Shown: in pieces, positions 1-6,696 of the stretch
How the letters are laid out: each line of letters starts with the position of its first letter
Numbering within the stretch: position 1 is the stretch's first letter
Assembly: GCA_029052265.1 (NCBI GenBank)
Contig: JAIDJJ010000129.1
Location: 1 to 6,696, forward strand
From: Muribaculaceae bacterium
Lineage (GTDB): Bacteria > Bacteroidota > Bacteroidia > Bacteroidales > Muribaculaceae
DNA length: 6,696 nt
Direction: 5' to 3'
Translations under genes and position numbers: made by a program
The notes under the pieces: model-generated
The model's database searches: none
What the model was told of the DNA's origin: nothing
Seen by the model: the letters and a program-made list of their open reading frames with translations, nothing else

Positions 1-795
1 GATCTCGATCCCCCGGGAGCGGGCGTAACCGGCGATCTGCCAGTAGCTGCGGAAGGCTATCGTCATGCTTCCCAGGACATCGTGGAGCTTCAGTCCTTTG
101 TATGTGGATCTGACACGTTCGTGTTCTTTTTCATTGTCCTGATAGAAATGAGGCTGTATGCTGACTACGAAATTATCATCGTCTACGCTTAAGGTGCGTG
201 TCCAGGTGTGATCTGCCCCGCAAAGATATATTTTCTTATAACCCTCGCGGATTGCCGCCATTATGGCAGGAATCATTACATTGCGGGGACGGGGCATACC
301 GAGACCTGCATCAAACATTATATGGCACAACCCTTTTATCCCTTCCACCGGCGTCAGATTGAATGTCTTTAATCCGATGTTGCTGTTCAGATATGTCAGA
401 CCCTTTGCCATATGGAGGAATTTGCGGGGCACCCATAAGGTCATCTTCCAGCTTATTTTGCCCAGCTCCTCCCAAAGTTTCGCCACATTCGGATCAGTGT
501 CGCGTCCTGAGAAAAAATGACCGTCGGCAAGTATATAGTATGCGGGACGCAGATTCAGGAAATCGGGAGTGTTCGCCGCGAAGTTCACCGCCATAAGGTC
601 ATGAGAACATAGCCATTCCATGTCATTGTCGATTGTTTGGCGGAGCGATGGTCCGTTGCCCATCACCACAATGGATTTCCGTTGATCGTCATTAACTTTA
701 GCCGATGCACGGCGAGAAAGTAGCGCCACTTTTATCAAAGACGCTGCCGATGAGGCTATTTTAGAAACGGAGTCTTGAATTTTATCGAGAATCAT
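1..795 (-). CDS. DUF115/GT42-like Rossmann-fold protein, probable glycan-related transferase (3' end missing)
   Basis: This reading frame is open for 265 codons from ATG at 795 to the window edge with no stop, so the C-terminus is missing. Residues 43-51 read VVMGNGPSL, the glycine-rich nucleotide-binding loop shared by DUF115/MptE-like proteins and by GT42 sialyltransferases of the Campylobacter Cst type (IIAGNGPSL). Around residues 179-196 comes AAIREGYKKIYLCGADH, which matches in spacing and character the 'ALGYKEIYLSGIDF' strand-turn of Cst-II. Residues 66-93 include AVNFAANTPDF and YYILAD, as expected for the second Rossmann strand region. A later segment with His216 and His225 (QPHFYQDNEKEH) could hold the catalytic base, but I cannot assign it. 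There is no signal peptide, so a cytoplasmic enzyme transferring a sugar or sugar-like group to a surface glycan is the best inference. The ATG overlaps the SDR stop codon as ATGA, implying translational coupling. The donor and acceptor are unknown, and sialyltransferase activity specifically is not supported. Confidence 0.8.
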   Translation of the reverse strand, partial: MILDKIQDSVSKIASSAASLIKVALLSRRASAKVNDDQRKSIVVMGNGPSLRQTIDNDMEWLCSHDLMAVNFAANTPDFLNLRPAYYILADGHFFSGRDTDPNVAKLWEELGKISWKMTLWVPRKFLHMAKGLTYLNSNIGLKTFNLTPVEGIKGLCHIMFDAGLGMPRPRNVMIPAIMAAIREGYKKIYLCGADHTWTRTLSVDDDNFVVSIQPHFYQDNEKEHERVRSTYKGLKLHDVLGSMTIAFRSYWQIAGYARSRGIEI

Positions 796-1724
796 TCTGC
801 GTAAGGGTAGTCAGGGTCAGTCCTGGAAATTACATTGATAGTGTTGTGATATTCAAATTTTGCCGTATCGGAAAACCGTGATCCATCGATAGTGACGGTT
901 TTCATCCGGCGGGAAGCAGTCCGGGGGTTAAGGTTGCGGTCGACAGCCGGTATGAACCGGAATATTCGCCATATCCATTCAGCCCAGAATGCAGGGAGGT
1001 GGGTCATGCGGGAATGTCTGCCGGCGTTTGCGGAAAGGGCTTCCATCATGTCGATGAAACGGGGATTCGTTCCATCGGCGGCATTGAATACACCCCCGGT
1101 CCGGTAGACACCCTTAATCCCCCTTGCCACATCGAGGGCTGTCACAAGGCTCACGCGCGCATCATTGCCGCGGATATGTATGTAGCTTCCGTTTACAGCA
1201 TCCTTGAATAGTTGCAAGGTCTCTCCATGTACTCCGGAGCCGAACATCCTTGCCGGTCGTACGATTGTAAGCGTCACCCCGTGATTTCTTGCCCATTCGT
1301 AGACATAAGTTTCCGCGAGACGTTTGGATTCCCCTGTCTTTCCATCACCTTCGGTCGGACAAGCTTCTGTAATATCGCATCCGGCATCTGGAGAATATAC
1401 CCGATAGCTGCTTATATAGATGAAATGTTTCGGTGGGGCAGACGAGAGAGAACCGAGAAGTCGTTGCGTGCCGCGGTAATTCAGCTCCATCGCATGGTCA
1501 TCATTCTCAGTACCGGCGCAATGTAATACCGTGTCAAAACAGGTGCCATCGAAATCCGGCTCATCCTTTGTGAGGTCGAAAGAAAAGTCATTGTCCCTGT
1601 TTCTTCCTAAAGAGAATATCCGGGAATCAGCTTCCGGATCAAAAAACACATCCTTCAGGTATCTTCCGAGCATTCCGGAGGCTCCGGTGATCAATATATT
1701 TTTTATGTTTTGGTTAGTGTCCAT
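792..1724 (-). CDS. Extended SDR, NAD(P)-dependent epimerase/dehydratase-like protein with altered YxxxK motif
   Basis: The protein has 310 residues from ATG at 1724. A TTG one codon upstream is the only alternative, and a stop lies a few codons beyond it. The N-terminal NAD(P)-binding loop ILITGASGMLG is at residues 10-20, and VLHCAG at 66-71 and ELNYRGTQRLL at 80-90 follow as in extended SDRs. YISSYRVYSPD (103-113) supplies the usual serine region, and VRPARMFGSGV (155-165) is the typical 'RP..vyGp' segment. At the catalytic YxxxK position the sequence is TGESKRLAE, so Thr130 replaces Tyr while Lys134 is kept. A Trp/Phe-rich stretch near 246-258 precedes a C-terminal substrate lobe. Length and layout fit sugar-nucleotide epimerases, dehydratases or reductases; the substrate is not identifiable. 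It is followed by an ATGA overlap with the GT42-like gene, which suggests shared work on glycan synthesis. With the Tyr missing it may be a non-catalytic or mechanistically changed member. Confidence 0.9.
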   Translation of the reverse strand: MDTNQNIKNILITGASGMLGRYLKDVFFDPEADSRIFSLGRNRDNDFSFDLTKDEPDFDGTCFDTVLHCAGTENDDHAMELNYRGTQRLLGSLSSAPPKHFIYISSYRVYSPDAGCDITEACPTEGDGKTGESKRLAETYVYEWARNHGVTLTIVRPARMFGSGVHGETLQLFKDAVNGSYIHIRGNDARVSLVTALDVARGIKGVYRTGGVFNAADGTNPRFIDMMEALSANAGRHSRMTHLPAFWAEWIWRIFRFIPAVDRNLNPRTASRRMKTVTIDGSRFSDTAKFEYHNTINVISRTDPDYPYAE

Positions 1725-1764
1725 CAATAACAGTGTTTGTCAATATTTAACAGTTTCCGGCGGC
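1725..1764 (-). other. 40-base gap between the two gene pairs, with a short direct repeat
   Basis: This is the only intergenic gap inside the cluster. On the plus strand TAACAGT occurs twice, at 1728-1734 and 1748-1754, exactly 20 bases apart, and AACAGTGTT at 1729-1737 is a near-palindrome. No GC-rich hairpin with a U-run is present, so there is no evidence of a terminator. No good TAnnTTTG promoter element is present either; the best match (AAATATTG on the minus strand) has two mismatches. Readthrough from the SNF2 pair into the SDR pair is therefore possible. The repeat may be chance. Confidence 0.35.
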
Positions 1765-3666
1765 TTATGACAGTATATACCCCTGGTGTCGGCATATTGC
1801 CATGAATTTACTGAGAAAAGCTTTTTTTACGAGAATCATACCGTCTTGAACAAACAGGGAATTCTCGCGAATCTCGTCATCGGAAGATAGAAATTCTACA
1901 AAGCCGGGGACGCCGGGTTTGAGCTTGAACAGGTAGTATTCTTCATCTACCCCCCGGATGCACCCGACACGTTGAGAAGCTTCCTTTATAATCGATCTCA
2001 AAAACTTCGAGCTGTCGACATCCACCAATTTTTTAAGTTTGTCGATCCGGTCGTCAAGATCAGAATGCGACGCGCATCCCTGCAGGATGCTTTGTGGCGT
2101 GATGCGGAATCGGCTGCTTCCGATAGGGATTGAGATCTGTTTCAGAAACATTACATAAGGACATGATTCGCTAAGGATAGTAATGATACCGTTTTTCTCA
2201 TCAAAGTCAAATTCACATGAAGAAGAATTTACGGGAGCCTCATACTTGTTGTCGATACCTACGGCATATCTCCCCAGCGGGGTTAGCCTTACGTATCTCA
2301 TGCCTTCCAGATAGTCGGATGTTTCAGCGGGGGTGATTTCTTCCGCAATTTCAAGAATGCCGACAGCACAAAGCAATTTTATCCAGTTAAGGATAAACGG
2401 AAAATCTATTTCATTTATCCAATTTATATTTCGGGAATAATTCACATAAGACTCCCGAACCTCGTTTTCCCGTTTGAGAGTATGTCTCTCTCTGCCTCTT
2501 TCCGTAAAAAGGTGGCAGTATACAGTATTGTCCCATTTATTAATGTCCGAGCATAGAAACCGGATTCGTAGGTTTGCGAGCGACATCCATCCGTCGGCAG
2601 ATGGAGAGATGAGAGTCTCCGCGATGTCTGCCATAACACCTGCGTTATGGCTTTCCGCCCAAGATTTTGTAAATCCGCTGAAACCCGGAAGCAGCATCCC
2701 GAAATTTGCCGGTTTTAACATGCCGGGCATTTTTTTTGCAACAAATCTTGCAAATTTGCCGGTATCGGAGGCAGAGATCTGTTTGCCGCCTTGTAAGAAA
2801 AAGGCTGTCACCATCATTTCAGTCCGGTCTACATGCAGGTCGTCAGGTCGGGGACTGAATTCTTTTAAGGAATAATTCTTTTTAATTGATTTTAATTTTG
2901 CGGCAGTAAGCGCTCCTGTATTTGAAGAGAGAGGGTTTCCGGTCATGCCGATTCCTGTAAGGATGCTTAGTTCAGAAGGAATCTCTTTTTCAAAGTTGGA
3001 TATTTCCAAGTCTTCATCGGCAGGTATCTCTTTGAACAGTTCGATGGCGGTCGTTTCCTTCCCATAAAGTTTCTCAAGCATTTTTTTCCTGAAGTCAGGA
3101 TATATGGAAAATGAGTAATTTTTTTTGTTGGATGAATAGTAGGAATAATAATTCCTTTCATCCTCCAATATCAAGAGAGGAAAGAACAGACATTCCATAT
3201 ATTGTGTTGCATTCCAATGCCATGACGATTTGACCACGATCTCTCTTCCGAGACTGCCGGTGACGATATCGTTTTTTACTTCCGGAGAAAAAAGAATAAG
3301 TCTCCACGCTTTCTCTAACTTAGGCTCCGTGCTTATCACATTAAGAATATTGTCAATATCCGAGATGAATGAGATATAAATTTTCGAAAGCTGATCTTTT
3401 AGAAGATTATGCCATGTGGTGGAATCATTGAGCATACTCACAGTCTGCATCAGCCAAGGATCGGAATTGCCGGAAAAAGTCACGTTTTTTTTTGAAAGGA
3501 CTTTGCGCAGAGGAGCGATAAGGGCGCGGATATCCTCTTTGCTTAATTTCGATAGCTGCCGGATTTTATCCTGATCGATCGGTGGCAGATTCAGCAATAT
3601 CTCGTTTTCAGACTTGCAAGGGGAAGGAGATGAGGTGTCTGTGGTGTGATTCCGGTCCTTTTTCAT
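1765..3666 (-). CDS. SNF2-partner protein with XPB-N/Helicase_C_3-like helicase-associated domain
   Basis: The protein has 633 residues with no helicase motor motifs of its own. Residues about 415-470 (ending YVRLTPLGRYAVG) look like a winged-helix segment of the kind that precedes helicase-associated domains. Residues about 485-580 follow the XPB-N/Helicase_C_3 pattern: a strand (GIITIL), then FRITPQSILQG, an acidic helix (DLDDRIDKLKKL), then FLRSIIKEASQRVGCI. The tail (600-631) reads LFVQDGMILVKKAF then CRHQGYIL, like the 'L...GY' ending of those proteins. The first ~400 residues are not recognised. They start with a polar Ser/Thr/Pro/Lys stretch (1-20) and hold an aromatic, Tyr/Ser/Asn-rich tract at 171-190. 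No signal peptide or membrane segment is seen. The ATG overlaps the SNF2 stop as ATGA, so the two are probably made together. I infer a DNA-binding or regulatory partner of the SNF2 ATPase. The family call rests on pattern recognition and is moderately sure. Confidence 0.85.
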   Translation of the reverse strand: MKKDRNHTTDTSSPSPCKSENEILLNLPPIDQDKIRQLSKLSKEDIRALIAPLRKVLSKKNVTFSGNSDPWLMQTVSMLNDSTTWHNLLKDQLSKIYISFISDIDNILNVISTEPKLEKAWRLILFSPEVKNDIVTGSLGREIVVKSSWHWNATQYMECLFFPLLILEDERNYYSYYSSNKKNYSFSIYPDFRKKMLEKLYGKETTAIELFKEIPADEDLEISNFEKEIPSELSILTGIGMTGNPLSSNTGALTAAKLKSIKKNYSLKEFSPRPDDLHVDRTEMMVTAFFLQGGKQISASDTGKFARFVAKKMPGMLKPANFGMLLPGFSGFTKSWAESHNAGVMADIAETLISPSADGWMSLANLRIRFLCSDINKWDNTVYCHLFTERGRERHTLKRENEVRESYVNYSRNINWINEIDFPFILNWIKLLCAVGILEIAEEITPAETSDYLEGMRYVRLTPLGRYAVGIDNKYEAPVNSSSCEFDFDEKNGIITILSESCPYVMFLKQISIPIGSSRFRITPQSILQGCASHSDLDDRIDKLKKLVDVDSSKFLRSIIKEASQRVGCIRGVDEEYYLFKLKPGVPGFVEFLSSDDEIRENSLFVQDGMILVKKAFLSKFMAICRHQGYILS

Positions 3667-6461
3667 GACAGTATAAAATCTATATCTTTTTCAGAAAGAT
3701 GTTTTGATGAAGCTGTGTCAGCACTTATCAGTTCATTGAAGAGTTCTTTTTTCTGCTCCTGGAGCTGAAGAATTTTCTCTTCTATCGTACCTACGGTGAT
3801 AAGGGAAAAGGCATTTACGGTAGATTTCTGTCCTATGCGGTGCAAGCGATTGATTGCCTGCTCTTCCGCAGCCTTGTTCCACCAAGGTTCAAAAATATAT
3901 ACAGTATCTGCCGCAGTGAGATTCAGACCCACGCCTCCGACTTTCAGGGTGAGCAGCATCACTTTACATTCAGGATCCGACTGGAAGTGCTCCACGATTC
4001 GCTTCCTGGCGGACGCGGAAGTGGATCCTGTCATGGTTTCAAACTCGATCCCGATCTTTTCAAGGCGTGACATGACGATCTCAAGCCCTGCTATAAAATT
4101 GAAAAACACTACCGATTTATGTCCGTTTGATACGGAAGAAATCAGAGAGTCCATCAGTTCGTCGATCTTCGGAGAGGCGACGATGCCGTCCGACATACTT
4201 TCCGGCACAGAAGCGATACGGCGCAACTCGTTGAGCGCCTGAAACATCAGGAATTGAGATTTTTCCACGCCATCCCTTGAAATAATCTCGTTGATCTGGC
4301 GCCGATAGCTGAGGCGTCGTTCGTTGTAGAGGCGATGCTGTTTTTCCGACATTTCCACATATATTGTCTGGTCTATGCGTTCCGGAAGGTCATCGAGCAC
4401 ATCTTTTTTCAGGCGACGGAGAATAAAAGGGAAGATTTTTCTCCGCAAACTTTCGGAGGCATCTTTGTCTCCGAATTTCTGGATAGGATAAGTGTATGAT
4501 GAATTGAAGTCTTCTGCAGACCCGAACATTGTCGGATTAAGGAAACAAAACAGAGAGTAAAGCTCAGTCAGATTGTTTTCCATAGGGGTTCCGCTCAATG
4601 CAAAACGATGATCCGAGACGAGCATCCTTACCGCTAAGGCAGTCTGGGAAGACAGGTTCTTGATGTTTTGCGACTCATCAAGCACTATGCATTGAAACCG
4701 GATGTCTTTCAACTTCATGATGTCGTTCCGAGCCAACGCGTAAGTGGTCAGCACGACGTTTGATTCAAGAGCCTTTTCAAGATCCCTGTCAGGTCCGTAG
4801 TATGTGGAATGGGAGATGGAAGGAGCGAATCTGTCGAGTTCCTTCTCCCAGTTGAAGAGGAGACTTCGGGGCATCACTATCAGAGTGGGGGATGTGCATT
4901 GGGGGTATATCATCGATAGCAGGGCTAAGGTCTGCAGGGTTTTCCCAAGTCCCATATCATCGGCGAGGCAACCTCCGAGCCTGTTGTCGTAAAGATATTT
5001 CAGCCATTTCACACCATCAATCTGATACGGTCTCATTTGGGCATTTACGACATAATCCGGACATGGATTCTTCCCAATCCGGTTGAAGCCGCTCAGGACA
5101 GCGCGTGATTTATTTGCAAACTCACCCTTTATTTTATTTTGCAACAACTCTTCCACTTCGGGGAGGTCAAACAGATTGACCCGTATTCTGCCGTCTTTGT
5201 CGCGGCGTCTGAACAGCCGTTGCAACCGTTTGATATAATTTTCATCGACTATTCCTTTGTTTCCGTCGCTGAGTTCAATATAACGTTTTTTTGAAAACCG
5301 GCTGAGTATGTCTGAAATCGAGAAATGTTCGTTACCGATTTCGATATCGCCTTCCCCCTCAAGGAAATCTATTCCTGAAGAGAACTTCATGTTGAGTTTA
5401 GGCTCGACAGGGGTGATTTTATATTCTTTAAGTTTTTCACTCCCGACAAGTTTGAAGTCTTCGAGAAGTTCAGGAAGATGATTAAGGATGAAAGGGGCGG
5501 CGGTTGATTCAGGTATTATGAAAAAGTTACCGTCGCGGTAAATCTCTTTTTTTGCATTTCTGTCCGGCGCGCATGAAAGTATCATTGATTCCAGCCGCAT
5601 GGTCAGTTCTTCGGTGTTGCAATTTTCAACATCGCGGATGACGATCCTGTTCTTTCCGTCGAGAGATGCAGCCCTTACCGGCATCACCTCTCCCGGAAGA
5701 GAGTTCCCGAGCGATTCAAGCGAGATTCCGGTGCGCAGGTACAGTGCCTTGTCGGGCGCCACTTTCTCCAGATATAGGGTGGGGACAGAATGTTCGGAAT
5801 TTGATGATTTCCTTGCTGGAGTGCCGTCATATACAGGGATTACATTCTCGAAATATGTAAGGAATAAAGTCAGATACACTTCCAGGAAGTTTTTGCTTAC
5901 GGAACTGATGAGGGAATGTATCTTGGGATAGTTTATTCCCACGGATTTCACTTCATACACGGTGTCGGAACACAGAACGTGGGAATCATCCAGAAAAATA
6001 ATCCCGTCCAATACATCGTCACCGACATTAAGACGAAGAGCAACAGAAACTTCATCCGAGTCTTTCGACGATTCAATTTCCAATATAAGTGTGGCGGAAG
6101 ATTCAGAAAACACGACAGCGGATCCGTCAGGACTTTTTATCGAATGCTGATTCTCTATAAGATGCACCAGGTACGGGTTTTCCCAGAATGAGGCAGTTTT
6201 TTTGCCGGAAATACTTGTCTTGATTCCAAAAATATCCCCTGATTCGGAAATTCTGGTAAGCTCCCGATATATTGACATATCCGCCGGATTCATCCTTGAC
6301 ATATCTTTTGCTGATGCGGATGTCTCCAGAAAAGGCTCACCTTCAATTATATTTATTTTAAAAAATAAAAAATGAGCAGCCTTATTTCTTGTCGTGTGCC
6401 CCAATGTCGTGACCGGAGTCATGGATGAGAAAAGACGGGAAAATTTATCGGATTCTGTCAT
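3663..6461 (-). CDS. SNF2-family DNA-dependent ATPase/translocase (DEAD/DEAH helicase superfamily 2)
   Basis: The protein has 932 residues from ATG at 6461. All SNF2 motor motifs are present in order: MRPYQIDGVKWL (476-487), Walker A DDMGLGKT (501-508), LIVMPRSLLFNW (527-538), Walker B DESQ followed by NIKN (595-602), ALSGTPMENN (621-630), SVVFFNF (783-789), LKVGGVGLNLTAADTVY (839-855) and the arginine-finger motif NRLHRIGQ (871-878). This identifies an ATP-driven double-stranded DNA translocase that remodels or displaces bound proteins rather than unwinding strands. The N-terminal ~450 residues are not recognised and show no CxC...CxH SWIM zinc finger, which many bacterial SNF2 proteins carry. 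The motor ends close to the C-terminus. The longest open frame begins at 6551, but that would add 30 hydrophobic residues encoded by the promoter region, so I chose 6461. It is the first gene of the cluster and overlaps its partner by ATGA. Whether it serves transcription, repair or defence cannot be read from the sequence. Confidence 0.95.
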   Translation of the reverse strand: MTESDKFSRLFSSMTPVTTLGHTTRNKAAHFLFFKINIIEGEPFLETSASAKDMSRMNPADMSIYRELTRISESGDIFGIKTSISGKKTASFWENPYLVHLIENQHSIKSPDGSAVVFSESSATLILEIESSKDSDEVSVALRLNVGDDVLDGIIFLDDSHVLCSDTVYEVKSVGINYPKIHSLISSVSKNFLEVYLTLFLTYFENVIPVYDGTPARKSSNSEHSVPTLYLEKVAPDKALYLRTGISLESLGNSLPGEVMPVRAASLDGKNRIVIRDVENCNTEELTMRLESMILSCAPDRNAKKEIYRDGNFFIIPESTAAPFILNHLPELLEDFKLVGSEKLKEYKITPVEPKLNMKFSSGIDFLEGEGDIEIGNEHFSISDILSRFSKKRYIELSDGNKGIVDENYIKRLQRLFRRRDKDGRIRVNLFDLPEVEELLQNKIKGEFANKSRAVLSGFNRIGKNPCPDYVVNAQMRPYQIDGVKWLKYLYDNRLGGCLADDMGLGKTLQTLALLSMIYPQCTSPTLIVMPRSLLFNWEKELDRFAPSISHSTYYGPDRDLEKALESNVVLTTYALARNDIMKLKDIRFQCIVLDESQNIKNLSSQTALAVRMLVSDHRFALSGTPMENNLTELYSLFCFLNPTMFGSAEDFNSSYTYPIQKFGDKDASESLRRKIFPFILRRLKKDVLDDLPERIDQTIYVEMSEKQHRLYNERRLSYRRQINEIISRDGVEKSQFLMFQALNELRRIASVPESMSDGIVASPKIDELMDSLISSVSNGHKSVVFFNFIAGLEIVMSRLEKIGIEFETMTGSTSASARKRIVEHFQSDPECKVMLLTLKVGGVGLNLTAADTVYIFEPWWNKAAEEQAINRLHRIGQKSTVNAFSLITVGTIEEKILQLQEQKKELFNELISADTASSKHLSEKDIDFILS

Positions 6462-6484
6462 AAGAATAAAAATGATTCCGATTG

Positions 6485-6492
6485 CAAATATA
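6485..6492 (-). promoter_or_regulatory. Bacteroidetes -7 promoter element (TATATTTG) for the SNF2 gene cluster
   Basis: The minus strand reads TTGTATATTTGCAATC, an exact match to the Bacteroides sigma-ABfr -7 consensus TAnnTTTG. It lies 23 bases upstream of the ATG at 6461, so transcription should start a few bases downstream of it and leave a leader of roughly 15-20 bases. The -33 element is weak: a TTTTG lies upstream, but with about 14 bases of spacing instead of the usual 19-21. A weak GGAATC lies about 12 bases before the ATG, and no strong Shine-Dalgarno is present, as is usual in this phylum. Confidence 0.65.
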
Positions 6493-6554
6493 CAATAAAA
6501 ATTCAACAAAATTCGGGGAAGATAAATGATTTCATCCTCTAATTTAATCATTTT

Positions 6555-6577
6555 GATAAAAAGAAATTTATTTTATC
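6555..6577. repeat. Short inverted repeat GATAAAA/TTTTATC upstream of the promoter
   Basis: GATAAAA (6555-6561) and TTTTATC (6571-6577) are perfect 7-base arms around a 9-base loop. In a plus-strand RNA the stem could be extended by four U-G pairs (UUUU at 6551-6554 with GGGG at 6578-6581). It sits about 63-92 bases upstream of the likely transcription start. It could be an operator or a weak hairpin, but in such AT-rich DNA it may be chance. Confidence 0.3.
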
Positions 6578-6696
6578 GGGGATTCCGGTTGGTTGGCTGA
6601 TGAATTTCAATGTATTTTTTTGATAAATTAATTTAAATAAAATTTATTAATAATAAAAAAAAAAAACACAACCCAAAAAAAAAATAAAGAACAAAA

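Larger units (their letters stand above)
6462..6696. other. AT-rich non-coding leader upstream of the SNF2 gene
   Basis: No gene is supported in this 235-base stretch. It holds the promoter at 6485-6492 and is very AT-rich beyond about 6600, with runs of 12 A (6655-6666) and 10 A (6675-6684) on the plus strand. Read as the minus strand these are T-tracts far upstream of the promoter. They may bend DNA or act as upstream promoter sequence, may form the U-rich end of a neighbouring transcript, or may reflect a poor-quality sequence edge. Confidence 0.6.

Noticed and set aside
263..596. Two overlapping plus-strand frames of 85 and 77 codons at the left end
   Set aside because: The minus-strand frame here is open throughout and carries conserved GNGPSL and GADH motifs, so these are antisense shadows.
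1212..1526. Plus-strand open frame of 104 codons
   Set aside because: It is antisense to the SDR gene and shows no coding signature.
1740..1764. Possible promoter before the SDR gene (TTGACA and AAATATTG on the minus strand)
   Set aside because: TTGACA has no matching -10 and is not the Bacteroidetes consensus, and AAATATTG has two mismatches to TAnnTTTG.
2702..2763. 12-base direct repeat AAATTTGCCGGT at 2702-2713 and 2752-2763
   Set aside because: It lies inside a coding region with a 50-base offset that is not a multiple of three, and about one such match is expected by chance in a window this size.
2474..2875. Plus-strand open frame of 133 codons
   Set aside because: It is antisense to the 633-residue partner gene, with no promoter or family resemblance; a shadow of the real gene.
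3796..4242. Plus-strand open frame of 148 codons
   Set aside because: It lies wholly inside the SNF2 motor coding region on the opposite strand, and its translation has no recognisable domain.
3663..6461. Assignment of the SNF2 gene to DISARM or another named defence system
   Set aside because: No methyltransferase, DUF1998, PLD or other partner of known systems is present in the window; only one XPB-N-like neighbour is seen.

Overview
This window looks like chromosomal DNA from a member of the Bacteroidetes, most likely order Bacteroidales. The reasons are moderate GC content in the genes, an exact Bacteroides-type -7 element (TATATTTG, matching TAnnTTTG) just before the first gene, and no convincing Shine-Dalgarno sequences. 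The lineage is an inference from these signals. No rRNA, tRNA, CRISPR array, transposase or integrase is visible.

All genes lie on the minus strand and are transcribed from the right edge toward base 1. The order is: an AT-rich non-coding leader with a promoter (6462-6696); a SNF2-family DNA translocase/ATPase of 932 residues (3663-6461); a 633-residue protein whose C-terminal third resembles the XPB-N/Helicase_C_3 'helicase-associated' domain (1765-3666); a 40-base gap; an extended-SDR NAD(P)-dependent epimerase/dehydratase-like protein of 310 residues (792-1724); and the first 265 residues of a Rossmann-like protein with DUF115/GT42-like motifs, which runs off the left edge (1-795).

The four genes form two tightly coupled pairs. 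SNF2 and its partner share an ATGA stop/start overlap, and so do the SDR protein and the GT42-like protein. The first pair points to DNA or nucleoprotein remodelling, with an ATPase motor and a probable nucleic-acid-binding or regulatory subunit. The second pair points to sugar or nucleotide-sugar metabolism and surface glycan assembly. The two pairs may be co-transcribed by readthrough, but their predicted functions are unrelated and sampled base composition differs between them.

The points most worth a second look are the SNF2 plus XPB-N-like two-gene module, the apparent loss of the catalytic tyrosine in the SDR protein (Thr at the YxxxK position), and the promoter position, which moves the SNF2 start to 6461 and removes an apparent membrane helix. 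I cannot show that the SNF2 module is a defence or otherwise novel system. It could equally be an ordinary Bacteroidales chromosomal pair.
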